From: Streptomyces humicola
GTDB lineage: Bacteria; Actinomycetota; Actinomycetes; Streptomycetales; Streptomycetaceae
DNA: 64,000 nucleotides
Direction: 5' to 3'
Assembly (NCBI RefSeq): GCF_024436035.1
Contig: NZ_JANFNG010000005.1
Location: 1 to 64,000, forward strand
This document shows positions 56,071-64,000 of the stretch, piece after piece. The translations under genes were made by a program, and so were the position numbers. The first letter of the stretch is position 1; each line of letters begins with the position of its first letter. The notes beneath the pieces are model-generated. The model was given only the letters and a program-made list of their open reading frames with translations. It did not search any database and was not told where the DNA came from.

Positions 56071-58371
56071 ATGAGCACTATCGAGGATCCGGGCGACGAG
56101 CGCCTGTCCGTCACCCCGCCCAAGACCTGGGCGACGGGACTGCCGGCGGTCACCCACGCCCTGCAGTACTCGTTCGGCCAGACGTCGGTCCGGCGGACTG
56201 CACTAACGCTGCTGAACATCAATCAGACCAAGGGCTTCGACTGCCCGGGCTGTGCATGGCCCGAGCCCGCCCCGGGGCAACGCCACAAGAACGAGTACTG
56301 CGAGAACGGTGCCAAACACATCAGCGACGAGGCGACCTCTCGCCGGGTGACCGCCGACTTCTTCCGGCAGCACTCGATCTCGGAGCTGGGCAAGAAGTCC
56401 GACTACTGGCTCAACCAGCAGGGCCGGCTCACCGAGCCAATGATCAAGCACTCCGGCTCGGACCACTACGAGTCCATTGGCTGGGACGAGGCGCTCGGTC
56501 TGCTCGCCGACGAATTGCGCGGCCTCGACACCCCCAACGAGGCCCTCTTCTACACTTCGGGCAGGCTGGGCAACGAGGCCGCCTTCCTCCTGCAGCTCTT
56601 CGCCCGCGCTTTTGGCACCAATAACCTGCCGGACTGTTCCAACATGTGCCACGAGTCCAGCGGCTTTGCACTCAACGAGACCCTGGGCATCGGCAAGGGC
56701 AGCGTAAGTCTGCAGGACGTCCACGACGCCGACCTGATCTTCGTCGTCGGACAGAACCCGGGGACCAACCACCCGCGGATGCTCTCCGCCCTCGAGGAGA
56801 CCAAGCGCAACGGCGGACAAATCATCGCGGTGAACCCGCTGCCCGAAGCCGGACTGATGCGGTTCAAACACCCCCAGAAGCCCCGCGGGGTGATCGGCCG
56901 CGGCACGGCCATCGCCGACCAGTTCCTGCAGATCCGCCCCGGCGGCGACCTCGCCCTCTTCCAGGCGCTGAACCTGCTGCTGCTCCAGGCCGAGGACGAG
57001 CGGCCGGGAACCGTGCTCGACCGCTCGTTCATCGACACCCGCACCACCGGCTTCGCCGACTTCGCCGAGCACGCCCGCAAGATCTCCTGGCCGGACATTC
57101 TCGCGTCCACAGGGTTGACGCGCGGGGAGATCGAACGCGTCCACGCCCGGGTCATGCACAGCGACAAGATCATCGTGTGCTGGGCGATGGGACTGACGCA
57201 GCACAAGCACGGTGTCCCCACCATCCGCGAGATCGTCAACTTCCTGATGCTGCGCGGCAACATCGGCAAGCCCGGCGCCGGCGTCTGCCCAGTGCGCGGC
57301 CACAGCAACGTGCAAGGCGACCGGACCATGGGCATCTGGGAGCGGATGCCCAAGCCGTTCCTGGACTCGCTGGAGCGCGAGTTCGGCTTCACCCCGCCCA
57401 CCGAGCACGGGCTGGACTCGGTGGACTCCATCCGGGCGATGCTGAAGGGCCGCGCCAAGGTCTTCCTCGGCGTCGCCGGCAACTTCGTACGGGCCACACC
57501 TGACAGCGATGCCACCGAGAAGGCCATGCGGCGCTGCCGCCTGACCGCGCACATCTCGACCAAGCTCAACCGCTCCCACACCGTCTGCGGCCGGACCGCA
57601 CTGATCCTTCCGACCCTGGGCCGCAGCGACCGTGACGTCCAAGCAAGCGGCGAGCAGTTCGTCACGGTCGAGGATTCGATGAGCGAGGTGCACGCCTCCC
57701 GCGGTCGACTCGCGCCTGCCTCCGACAAGCTGCTCAGCGAGGTGGCCATCATCAGCCGTCTGGCTCGCTTGACCCTGGGCGAGCAGCTGGCCATCCCCTG
57801 GGAGGAGTTCGAGGCGGACTACAACACCATCCGGGACCGGATCGCCCGTGTCGTTCCTGGCTTCGAGGACTTCACCGCCCGCGTCAAGCGCCCCGGCGGC
57901 TTCAGGCTGCCGAACCCGGTGAACCGGGGCGTATTCCCCACCCCCAGCGGCAAGGCCGTCTTCACCTGCAACGCCTTCCAGATGCTGCAGGCACCAAAGG
58001 GGCATTTGATCCTGCAGACTCTGCGCTCGCACGACCAGTGGAACACCGTCCCGTACGCCATGAACGACCGCTACCGCGGCATCCGCAACGCCCGCCGCGT
58101 CGTGCTCGTGAATCCCGCCGACCTGGAGGAGCTGGGACTTGCCGACCGCAGTGAAGTAGACCTGGTCAGCGTCTGGCTCGACGGGGTGGAACGCCGCGCC
58201 TCCGGATTCCGGGTGATCTCCTACCCCACCACGCCCGGCTCCGCCGCCGCGTACTACCCGGAGACAAACGTCCTGGTCCCGCTGGACAGCGTCGCCGACT
58301 TCAGCAACACGCCCACCTCGAAGTCGATCGTCGTCCGGCTGGAGCCGACTCGGGAACGGACAGCCCCATGA
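56071..58371 (+). CDS. FdhF/YdeP-family molybdopterin oxidoreductase
   Basis: A 766-residue enzyme of the YdeP group of formate-dehydrogenase-like proteins. It has the N-terminal Cys set FDCPGCAWPEP with CENGAK, SNMCHESSGFALNETLGIGK for cofactor contact, GQNPGTNHPRML, the MPT-binding segment CWAMGLTQHKHGV, and a C-terminal FTCNAFQ/PYAMNDRYRGI domain. It carries bis-MGD and probably an Fe-S cluster; the true substrate of YdeP proteins is not established, and formate is possible. ATG 56071 has GAGAGGCAGAG upstream. It follows the mutase genes on the same strand, and in a 2-carbon or formyl-CoA releasing pathway it could oxidise released formate. Confidence 0.88.
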   Translation: MSTIEDPGDERLSVTPPKTWATGLPAVTHALQYSFGQTSVRRTALTLLNINQTKGFDCPGCAWPEPAPGQRHKNEYCENGAKHISDEATSRRVTADFFRQHSISELGKKSDYWLNQQGRLTEPMIKHSGSDHYESIGWDEALGLLADELRGLDTPNEALFYTSGRLGNEAAFLLQLFARAFGTNNLPDCSNMCHESSGFALNETLGIGKGSVSLQDVHDADLIFVVGQNPGTNHPRMLSALEETKRNGGQIIAVNPLPEAGLMRFKHPQKPRGVIGRGTAIADQFLQIRPGGDLALFQALNLLLLQAEDERPGTVLDRSFIDTRTTGFADFAEHARKISWPDILASTGLTRGEIERVHARVMHSDKIIVCWAMGLTQHKHGVPTIREIVNFLMLRGNIGKPGAGVCPVRGHSNVQGDRTMGIWERMPKPFLDSLEREFGFTPPTEHGLDSVDSIRAMLKGRAKVFLGVAGNFVRATPDSDATEKAMRRCRLTAHISTKLNRSHTVCGRTALILPTLGRSDRDVQASGEQFVTVEDSMSEVHASRGRLAPASDKLLSEVAIISRLARLTLGEQLAIPWEEFEADYNTIRDRIARVVPGFEDFTARVKRPGGFRLPNPVNRGVFPTPSGKAVFTCNAFQMLQAPKGHLILQTLRSHDQWNTVPYAMNDRYRGIRNARRVVLVNPADLEELGLADRSEVDLVSVWLDGVERRASGFRVISYPTTPGSAAAYYPETNVLVPLDSVADFSNTPTSKSIVVRLEPTRERTAP

Positions 58372-58746
58372 GCCGGGCGACCGCACGCAGACGGGGGCTG
58401 CGCATTCGGCGAGACCGCCCCGACCAGCGACGCTACCGCCGCGTAGCGGCGAAACTTCAGTGCCAAAGGTGAGCGGCCTCAAAACCCCCGAATAGCGCCT
58501 GAGCTGCGCAAACGCCTTCCGGAGCCGTGGGCAAACGGCCCCCTGGTGGCCGGGCGCAGGCATTTCCACGCACCTACCTGCCCCTCGCTTGACGGAAAGG
58601 ACGTCGAGGAGCTGACGCTCACCACAGCACGTGATGATCCCTTCACGCACTGCACTCTCTGTGCCGGTGTGACAGCGAAGGAGCCGACCGTACGGCAGCA
58701 CTGAGGGCCGCTTCTGCGCGTGGCGCGCTGGTGCGGGCCACGGTCC
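58372..58746. other. Intergenic gap after the molybdoenzyme gene
   Basis: There is no gene. A weak hairpin (CGCTAC / GTAGCG at 58431-58448) might terminate the upstream transcript. Confidence 0.4.
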
Positions 58747-59625
58747 TCAGCCGGGCGAGGTCTCCTTGACGACCTCGCGCCACCGGCGCTGCGCGTCGTC
58801 GTACCAGCGGTTGCGCAGCTGGGTGCAGACCACCGCGGCCCGCCTGCCGATCCAGTTCGGCAACAGCTCCTCGGGCAGCTGCGGGTCCATGAACGGGAAC
58901 CGTTGCCACTCGCTGACCAGCTGCAGGTGGCTGAGGAGCAAAGGGTCACCCGGCTCGGGCTGCAGACCGCTGAAGCGAATCAGCAATTGCTCGTATTTGG
59001 CGGTCACTTCGTCGAAATCCCACGCCTTTTGGACGATCTCGTCTTCAGTAAGACCGATCGACAGCGAGCTGCCCACGAAGGCCAGCGTCGATTCGCGCAG
59101 CCCGAAGTCGTCGATGACTTGCTGCACACTTTCGCGGCGATCGGGATGCGGGGACAGCCACACGCCCGGTGTGGGGTTGCCGAACCCTTCCCAACTCAGC
59201 GCGCCGTAGAGCTTCTTTCGCACCGAGCGCTGGCTCTGCGGGATCGTGACCAACAGAATCAACCAGTTTCCATCCCAGCGCCCGGCCGGTTCGCTCATCG
59301 AGTAAACACGCTTCGCGCCCGCCTCGATGAGATGCCGACCCGCCTCGGTCAGCTTCCACTGGACCTCGCGACCGGAACGGTGCCCAGTGATCCAGCCGGC
59401 GGACGCACCGCGGGCGATCGCCTGCCGCGCGGTCTGCTCCTCGATGCCAAGACGGGTGAGGACGTAGAGCAGCGACGACGTCCACACCGAGTCCCCGTTC
59501 GGCATGACCAGCTCACCGAGCACGGTCAGCAGCATCGACCGCGCGCTCCCGACCGTGGTCGAGGGGCGCCCAGTACCGTTTCCACCCCGCTCAGGGTTGG
59601 TCGGCACCGCACGCCGTTGCCCCAT
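58747..59625 (-). CDS. PaaX-family transcriptional regulator
   Basis: A 292-residue GntR-like repressor. The winged HTH is seen as GELVMPNGDSVWTSSLLYVL, LGIEEQTARQAIARGASAGW (residues about 37-75), followed by the PaaX effector domain (WDGNWLILLVTIPQSQRSVR) and PaaX_C (DPLLLSHLQLVSEWQRFPFM and PELPxELLPxxW-like PQLPEELLPNWIG). PaaX proteins respond to aryl- or acyl-CoA esters. It is read away from the CoA-transferase genes and is likely their regulator. The start at 59625 gives an N-terminus about 30 residues longer than usual; a later start is possible. Confidence 0.87.
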   Translation of the reverse strand: MGQRRAVPTNPERGGNGTGRPSTTVGSARSMLLTVLGELVMPNGDSVWTSSLLYVLTRLGIEEQTARQAIARGASAGWITGHRSGREVQWKLTEAGRHLIEAGAKRVYSMSEPAGRWDGNWLILLVTIPQSQRSVRKKLYGALSWEGFGNPTPGVWLSPHPDRRESVQQVIDDFGLRESTLAFVGSSLSIGLTEDEIVQKAWDFDEVTAKYEQLLIRFSGLQPEPGDPLLLSHLQLVSEWQRFPFMDPQLPEELLPNWIGRRAAVVCTQLRNRWYDDAQRRWREVVKETSPG

Positions 59626-59765
59626 AGGATGCTCCCCAATTCGTTGACCACCGCATTCTACCGTGCTGATCGGCGAGCGGCCGAGTGGTGCGGTGACGCC
59701 GAGCGACCGGCGGCAGAGGCGCGTCCACGGATGAGCGGAACCAAACTAATTCGACTGCGGCGCCT

Positions 59766-59957
59766 GTGAGCGCGCGCCCCGTCGAAGCGATCACCCAGGA
59801 CCGTCGCATGGCCGAGGAGTACCACGACTTCGTCGAGGACAACCGCCGCTTCTTCACCGAGCTCCTTCCCGGCCGTGACAAGCCGGCGGGGACGCCCGGC
59901 GGCGCCGGCAAGATCGACCGTGTGGGGGTGGGGACCCCCATGGCGGCCGCGCGCTGA
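59766..59957 (+). CDS. Short ORF, possible acyl-CoA-enzyme remnant
   Basis: 63 residues (MSARPVEAITQDRRMAEEYH, DFVEDNRRFFTELLPGRDKP). The first 40 residues have natural composition and recall a segment of enoyl-CoA hydratase-type proteins, but the rest turns to low-complexity Gly/Pro. It is probably a truncated relic rather than a functional gene. Confidence 0.3.
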   Translation: MSARPVEAITQDRRMAEEYHDFVEDNRRFFTELLPGRDKPAGTPGGAGKIDRVGVGTPMAAAR

Positions 59958-60204
59958 ACCCGCGCTCATGAAGTCGCCCTGAGCACGCCGTAGCCGGCGG
60001 CGACGTGCTGTTCGCCTTCAGGGTGATTTGCGTGCCCGGCGCCAGGCGCGCGACGACCGGCCGCGGTCGAGGCGTGCCGCAACCGCCGGGGACCACACCA
60101 GCGTGCGTCTCCTCACTTTGACAGAGCATTATACCTACATCCCTCGACACTGAGTTACTCATCGCGTAGTGTGTTTCTTGTGACCGAACAACCGACCGAG
60201 CGCG

Positions 60205-60344
60205 ATGCGTTTGGAGCTGCGCGTCACCTTGGAGGAGTGGCTTCGGGCGATGCCCGACTTCCACCTGGTCGATCCCGATGGCGTCGTGTAGAGCGGTGGG
60301 CAGACCCGCAGCCCGGGGCGCGTGGACTTCGAGGTGGCCCGATG
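60205..60344 (+). pseudogene. Cytochrome P450 C-terminal remnant
   Basis: Encodes MRLELRVTLEEWLRAMPDFH, LVDPDGVV, a TAG stop, then SGGQTRSPGRVDFEVAR, the classic P450 end. Its final codons overlap the CoA-transferase ATG, so the P450 gene was once translationally coupled to it. The remainder of 59958-60341 shows no gene. Confidence 0.7.
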
Positions 60345-61565
60345 AGCGATGCCGCACCTTCTCCCGCCCCAGTGAGCGGTGTCCAGGTGGTCGAACTCGC
60401 CCACTGGATGGCGGGTCCGGCAGCCGGTGGTCTGCTCGCCGACTGGGGCGCCGACGTCATCAAGGTGGAACCGCACGGCGGCGAACCCATGCGGCACATC
60501 TGGGGCTCGATGGGCGCCAACCCGGACGCGCCGAATGGCGCTTTCATCTCCGCCAACCGCGGTAAGCGCTCCATTGAACTCGACATACGCACACCCCCCG
60601 GGAGAGAGGTCCTCGGGCGCCTGCTCGACCGGGCCGATGTACTGCTCACCAATCTGCGCCCGTCGGCCTTGCGGCGACTGGGCCTGTCTGCCGAAGAGGT
60701 GGCTCGTAACCACCCGCGGGTGGTGTTCTGTTCGCTCACCGCCTACGGCTGGGAGGGGCCTGACGAGGAACGTGCCGGATACGACCTCGCGTCGTTCTTC
60801 GGCCGTACCGGCATCTCGCACGAGATAACGCCCCAAGGAGAGCCGCCGGCAGCACTGATGCAGGGGCTTGGCGACACCTTCACCGCGATGACGGGGGTCG
60901 CCGGTGTCCTGGCTGCGCTCCATGAACGTCAGCGCACCGGCCAGGGAAGGACGGTAGAAGTGTCGCTGCTGCGTACCGGAATGTGGGCGCTGGCCGGGGA
61001 GTTGACGGTGCACGCCATGGGCGGCAGGCCCCGCCCGCCGTATCCCAGGGACAACTGTCCCACTCCCATGTACAACTCCTACCGTACCGCCGACGACCGG
61101 TGGTTCTTCCTCGTCGGAGCCGAGGCCAAGCGCCAGTTGCCGAAGGTGCTCGCTGCGATCGGGCGCTCCGACCTGCTCCAGGATGAGCGCTTCGCGAAGC
61201 CGAGAGACCTCACCAGGAACCGCCGGGAGTTCATTCCCATCCTGGATGCTGCCTTCGCGGCCCATCCGCTGGAACACTGGGCCGAAGCCTTCGACCAGCA
61301 CGACGTGCTCTGGGCACCGGTGCAGACGCCGGCCGAGGTCGTCACCGATCCGCAGGCACGTGCCGCCGGGGCATGGGTGACGATCGAGAACGCCGGGGTC
61401 GAGTCTGTGGACTCCCCGGTCTCCTACGACCGGGTGCGGCGTCGACTGGTCGCCGGGCCGCCGCTGGCGGGTGAGCACACCGGCGAAGTGCTGACCGAAC
61501 TCGGCTACGACGAGGCCGAGATCCGGCGTCTGACAGCCGACCCGGACTCGTCGAACGAGCCGTAG
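60342..61565 (+). CDS. CaiB/BaiF (family III) CoA-transferase
   Basis: 407 residues. The N-terminal VQVVELAHWMAGPAAGGLLADWGADVIKVE is the family start, followed by RGKRSIELDIRTPPGREVL and LLTNLRPSALRRLGL, and by a catalytic Asp expected in the segment YGWEGPDEERAGYDLASFFG (Asp of GYDL). It transfers CoA between carboxylates. ATG 60342 overlaps the stop of the P450 relic as ATGA. It is on the same strand as the amidohydrolase and thiolase scrap downstream, so it belongs to a carboxylic-acid activation and degradation operon. The substrate is unknown. Confidence 0.88.
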   Translation: MSDAAPSPAPVSGVQVVELAHWMAGPAAGGLLADWGADVIKVEPHGGEPMRHIWGSMGANPDAPNGAFISANRGKRSIELDIRTPPGREVLGRLLDRADVLLTNLRPSALRRLGLSAEEVARNHPRVVFCSLTAYGWEGPDEERAGYDLASFFGRTGISHEITPQGEPPAALMQGLGDTFTAMTGVAGVLAALHERQRTGQGRTVEVSLLRTGMWALAGELTVHAMGGRPRPPYPRDNCPTPMYNSYRTADDRWFFLVGAEAKRQLPKVLAAIGRSDLLQDERFAKPRDLTRNRREFIPILDAAFAAHPLEHWAEAFDQHDVLWAPVQTPAEVVTDPQARAAGAWVTIENAGVESVDSPVSYDRVRRRLVAGPPLAGEHTGEVLTELGYDEAEIRRLTADPDSSNEP

Positions 61566-61686
61566 GACTCTGTACCCGCGCCGTGCCCCAGTTCGCCCTG
61601 CCGCACACGACCGCCTGCCTCCACCGAAGGCGCGGGGGGGGGGCTGGCCGCAGAGGCGTGACCGATTCGACTCTGGAGGTTGTCCG

Positions 61687-62544
61687 ATGATCGATGACGA
61701 GATCGTGGTCGACGCTCACGTGCACGCCCCGCGTCTGCCCACGCTCAAAAGCTCCTGGCTGGAGTGGGCCGACAAGTTCTCCGGCCGCCATCCGTGGCGT
61801 GACGCTTACGACGACAGTGGCGACCCTGTACCCGAGCGTCTGGACGCTCTGCTCGCCGCCGAAGGCGTCGACCGGGCACTGCTGTTCTGCGAGTACAGTC
61901 CGCGAGCCACCGGCATTCAGTCGTTCGACGACCTGCTGCCGATCATCGAGTACAACCCGGTGCGGTTCCGTCCGGTGGCGAGCGCCAACCCGCATCTGCA
62001 CTATCCCATCACCGCCGAGATCGAGCGGCAACTGGACCTCGGGGCGGTGGCGCTCAAGCTGCACCCAGTGCACGGCGCCTTCTCACCGGCCGCCGGAGAG
62101 CTCTACGCGGCATACGCGCTGTGCGCCGAACGCGGCGTCCCTGTCATCGTGCACTCCGGCACCTCCAGCTTCCCGGGAGCGCGGACCGCCTACGGCGCCC
62201 CCGAGCTCCTGGCGGACGTCATCGAGGACTTCCCCGACGTGCAGTTCGTCTTCGCTCACGGTGGGCGGGGCTGGTGGTACGACAGCGCGGCGTTCCTGGC
62301 CCTGGGGAGGCCGAACGTGTGGCTGGACCTCGCCGGGCTGCCCCCTAGGAAGCTGCCTGAGTACTTCTCCCGGTTCGACCTGCCGAGGCTCGCCACCAAG
62401 TGGATCTTCGGGACCGACTGGCCCGGAGTGCCAGGGGCCTCCCGCAATGTGGCCGCCCTTCGCGAACTGGGCCTGCCCGCCGACACCGTGCGCGCCGTGC
62501 TGTCCGGCAACGCCGCCAAGATCTTCCCTGGACTTGGGGTGTGA
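61687..62544 (+). CDS. Amidohydrolase (ACMSD-like TIM-barrel hydrolase/decarboxylase)
   Basis: A 285-residue metal-dependent hydrolase. DAHVHAP (first HxH) is at the N-terminus, LKLHPVHGAF near residue 118, VIVHSGTSSFPG near 155, VFAHGGRGWW near 187 and IFGTDWPGVPG near 240 (metal Asp). This is the amidohydrolase_2 pattern of ring-cleavage decarboxylases and lactonases. ATG 61687 has GGAGGTTG upstream. It lies 122 bp after the CoA-transferase and 9 bp before the thiolase remnant, so it belongs to the same catabolic unit. Confidence 0.86.
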   Translation: MIDDEIVVDAHVHAPRLPTLKSSWLEWADKFSGRHPWRDAYDDSGDPVPERLDALLAAEGVDRALLFCEYSPRATGIQSFDDLLPIIEYNPVRFRPVASANPHLHYPITAEIERQLDLGAVALKLHPVHGAFSPAAGELYAAYALCAERGVPVIVHSGTSSFPGARTAYGAPELLADVIEDFPDVQFVFAHGGRGWWYDSAAFLALGRPNVWLDLAGLPPRKLPEYFSRFDLPRLATKWIFGTDWPGVPGASRNVAALRELGLPADTVRAVLSGNAAKIFPGLGV

Positions 62545-62552
62545 GAGAACCG

Positions 62553-62640
62553 ATGACGGCTGTGTATGTGGTCGACGCCTGCCTTACCTCCATAGGCAGG
62601 GCCAGGGGCCGACTGGCCGGCGTGCGAGCGGACGGCGCGC
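62553..62640 (+). pseudogene. Thiolase N-terminal remnant
   Basis: Encodes MTAVYVVDACLTSIGRARGR then LAGVRADGA, the universal start of acetyl-CoA acetyltransferases. The rest of the gene is missing; 62641-62868 has no gene. Confidence 0.65.
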
Positions 62641-62868
62641 CGTACTCGCGGCGCAGGCAGTCGGAGCAGAGACGCATCGGCTCCGCGCTCGCCGGGACGG
62701 CATGGGACCGGCGGGCCTTCGCGCGGGCCCGGTTGTCGTTCTGCCGCGGCACCACCCTCACTCTCAGCGGCCTCGACCGCTACCTGCACGAAGGGCCGGC
62801 GGACCGGCGCTGTCCCACGCGATCCGTCCGAGAAGCCGCAGGCAGGAGCCGTCATGATCTGAGGGCGG

Positions 62869-63294
62869 TCAGAGACTGTTCCGCCCAAATGATCTTCCCG
62901 TCGGGGTATGACGGGCGCCCCAGCGGTCGGTGAGCTGGGCGACCAGGAGCAGGCCACGGCCGCCCTCGTCGAAGACGCGGGCCCGGCGCAGGTGCGGGGC
63001 GGTGCTGCTGGCGTCGGAGACCTCGCAGATCAGGCATTCGTCATCCCGGATCAGGCGCAGCCGGATGGGGCTGGCGCCGTAGCGGATGCCGTTGGTGACC
63101 AGCTCGCTGACCGCCAGCTCGGTGGTGAACGCCCACTCCCCCAGCCCCAGCAGCCGGGTTGCGGGGCGCCCAACGATGTCACCGTCTTCGCGGCCGAAGT
63201 CGACGGGCCTCCATGCTGCAGGCCGTAACGACACCCCCGCGTCTACCGCAGCGGTTTCATCCGGCGCCGTGTTCGGGCGCTCGTCGTCGCTCAC
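62869..63294 (-). CDS. RsbW/SpoIIAB-like ATP-binding protein (HATPase_c_2)
   Basis: A 141-residue GHKL ATPase of the anti-sigma/serine-kinase group abundant in Streptomyces. ELAVSELVTNGIRYGASPIR is the N box, LICEVSDASSTAPH the G1 region and DEGGRGLLLVAQLTDRWG the G2 box. The last 10 residues differ from the family; shifting the frame by one base in the GGGAAG run near 62890 restores GKIIWAEQSLTALRS, so a small indel has altered the C-terminus. It probably binds sigma or anti-anti-sigma factors. Confidence 0.8.
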   Translation of the reverse strand: MSDDERPNTAPDETAAVDAGVSLRPAAWRPVDFGREDGDIVGRPATRLLGLGEWAFTTELAVSELVTNGIRYGASPIRLRLIRDDECLICEVSDASSTAPHLRRARVFDEGGRGLLLVAQLTDRWGARHTPTGRSFGRNSL

Positions 63295-63426
63295 CGGGCC
63301 CTCGGTGAGCCCATCACCCTCGGCACACTCATCCCATCGCGTTCACGGGAATCGCATCACCTGACATTACCTCCGACGGCCCAGAATGCTCCCGGGGCGT
63401 GAACACTCTCAACCCCACGGCGGCGT

Positions 63427-63546
63427 GAGATCTGCAGCCCGTAGCACCCGCCTGTCGGGCGGAGCTGGTGGACCAGGGTCCTCATCAGGCGGGCACCGGT
63501 GGCGCCCAGCGGGTGGCTGAGGGCGATCGCGCGGCCGAACGCGTTG
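63427..63546 (-). pseudogene. Thiolase C-terminal remnant
   Basis: The minus strand encodes NAFGRAIALSHPLGATGARL and MRTLVHQLRPTGGCYGLQIS, the GHPLGATGAR region of thiolases (with SHPLG here). It is on the opposite strand to the N-terminal remnant at 62553. Surrounding sequence (63550-63664) is a mosaic. Confidence 0.7.
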
Positions 63547-63664
63547 GTGCGCTCGGGGGTCGGCCGCACGTCTCCCGCTGCCACACTTCCACCACCGGCG
63601 CGAACCGGCGGTCGGTAACGGCGATCCAGGCGAGCTTGGCGGCCGCCGACCCGCGGGCCTTTGA

Positions 63665-64000
63665 TCACGCGGTCACGTAGTGGCTGGCCTCGGCGGTGCC
63701 GTCGGCAGTACGGGTCAGCCGGCCCTGTTCGACCAGGACGTCGAGGTGGGCGAGGGTCTCGGTGACCGCGAGGCACTGATTGAACAGGTCGAGGTCCTCG
63801 ATCCGGCGGTTCCTCTTGGTCCAGCCGAGCCGTCCAGCGACCAGCCGGGCGGTGTCGCAGCCGGTCTCCACCGCGGCGGCGATCTCGTCCAAGCGGTGGC
63901 CGTGGTGGTCCAGGAGCTGGTCGATCCGCCGGTGGGTGCTGGGCGAGACGGGTCCGTGCGCGGGCAGGAACCGCTGGTCGGGCAGGACGCGGACGGCCCG
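63665..64000 (-). CDS. MBL-fold metallo-hydrolase, C-terminal part (partial)
   Basis: The frame runs off the window end. It encodes RVLPDQRFLPAHGPVSPSTH, then HHGHRLDEIAAAV and a winged-helix tail (LFNQCLAVTETLAHLDVLVE, QGRLTRTADGTAEASHYVTA). The LLPAHGP-type motif and the C-terminal helical domain are those of MBL-fold hydrolases of the glyoxalase-II/LACTB2 type. The metal-binding HxHxDH motif would lie outside the window. Confidence 0.75.
   Translation of the reverse strand, partial: RAVRVLPDQRFLPAHGPVSPSTHRRIDQLLDHHGHRLDEIAAAVETGCDTARLVAGRLGWTKRNRRIEDLDLFNQCLAVTETLAHLDVLVEQGRLTRTADGTAEASHYVTA

Noticed and set aside
56203..58701. 832-residue minus-strand frame over the molybdoenzyme gene
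   Set aside because: Same antisense effect; the plus frame carries all YdeP motifs.

Overview
This is high-GC actinomycete DNA, almost certainly Streptomyces. The support is the GC-rich third codon positions, frequent GTG starts, families typical of Streptomyces (SCO1860-like LAETG protein, SCO2400-like zinc-ribbon protein, MAB_1171c-type membrane protein), an actinomycete integrative element (AICE) and many decayed IS630, IS701, IS1182, Tn3, IS21 and integrase-core transposases. It reads like an accessory region or chromosome arm rather than core genome.

Layout. (1) 0.3-7.0 kb: one very large DUF4011 / superfamily-1 helicase / Vsr-like nuclease protein, a probable anti-phage gene. (2) 7.5-9.5 kb: a MerR-type regulator divergent from an erythromycin-esterase-family gene, sharing a palindrome. 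(3) 9.5-11.3 kb: transposase relics and a GNAT acetyltransferase. (4) 11.4-14.6 kb: a tightly packed minus-strand operon of XRE regulator, ImmA/IrrE-type peptidase, MAB_1171c-type membrane protein and FAD monooxygenase. (5) 14.8-26.6 kb: a linear azol(in)e peptide (TOMM/LAP) RiPP gene cluster. It has an XRE regulator, MFS exporter, methyltransferase, P450, a 44-residue precursor, SagB-type dehydrogenase, leader-binding cyclodehydratase partner, YcaO, CPBP protease, a second CPBP-like membrane protein, a luciferase-like monooxygenase and a TetR regulator. CTAAC-N3-GTTAG palindromes lie in front of both the TetR gene and the exporter, suggesting shared control.

(6) 26.6-33.0 kb: relics (integrase 3' end, aminoglycoside-phosphotransferase-like pseudogene, 3' half of a tRNA-Tyr), a HIT protein, an unknown gene, a DUF2079 membrane protein and a truncated collagen-like gene. 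(7) 33.1-38.0 kb: a partial AICE with integrase, excisionase, iteron-like repeats, DUF3631 protein, small zinc protein and primase/polymerase; no transfer gene is present and its far end is cut by an IS1182 relic. (8) 39.4-44.2 kb: a complete two-gene Mokosh type I defence system (kinase-helicase plus PLD nuclease) between IS relics. (9) 44.2-52.3 kb: a transposon graveyard around two ordinary Streptomyces surface or secreted-type genes. (10) 52.9-62.6 kb: a catabolic block in partial decay. It has TetR, an acyl-CoA mutase large subunit with a wrecked cobalamin-binding partner, a YdeP-type molybdoenzyme, PaaX, a CaiB-type CoA-transferase, an amidohydrolase, and P450 and thiolase scraps. (11) 62.9-64 kb: an RsbW-like ATPase and the end of an MBL-fold hydrolase.

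The most interesting content is the RiPP cluster with its compact Thr-Ser-Cys-Cys-Ser core, which I cannot match to a described product. Next come the four-gene XRE/ImmA/MAB_1171c/FAD operon, the Mokosh pair, and a set of direct repeats that may mark old integration boundaries around the RiPP region.
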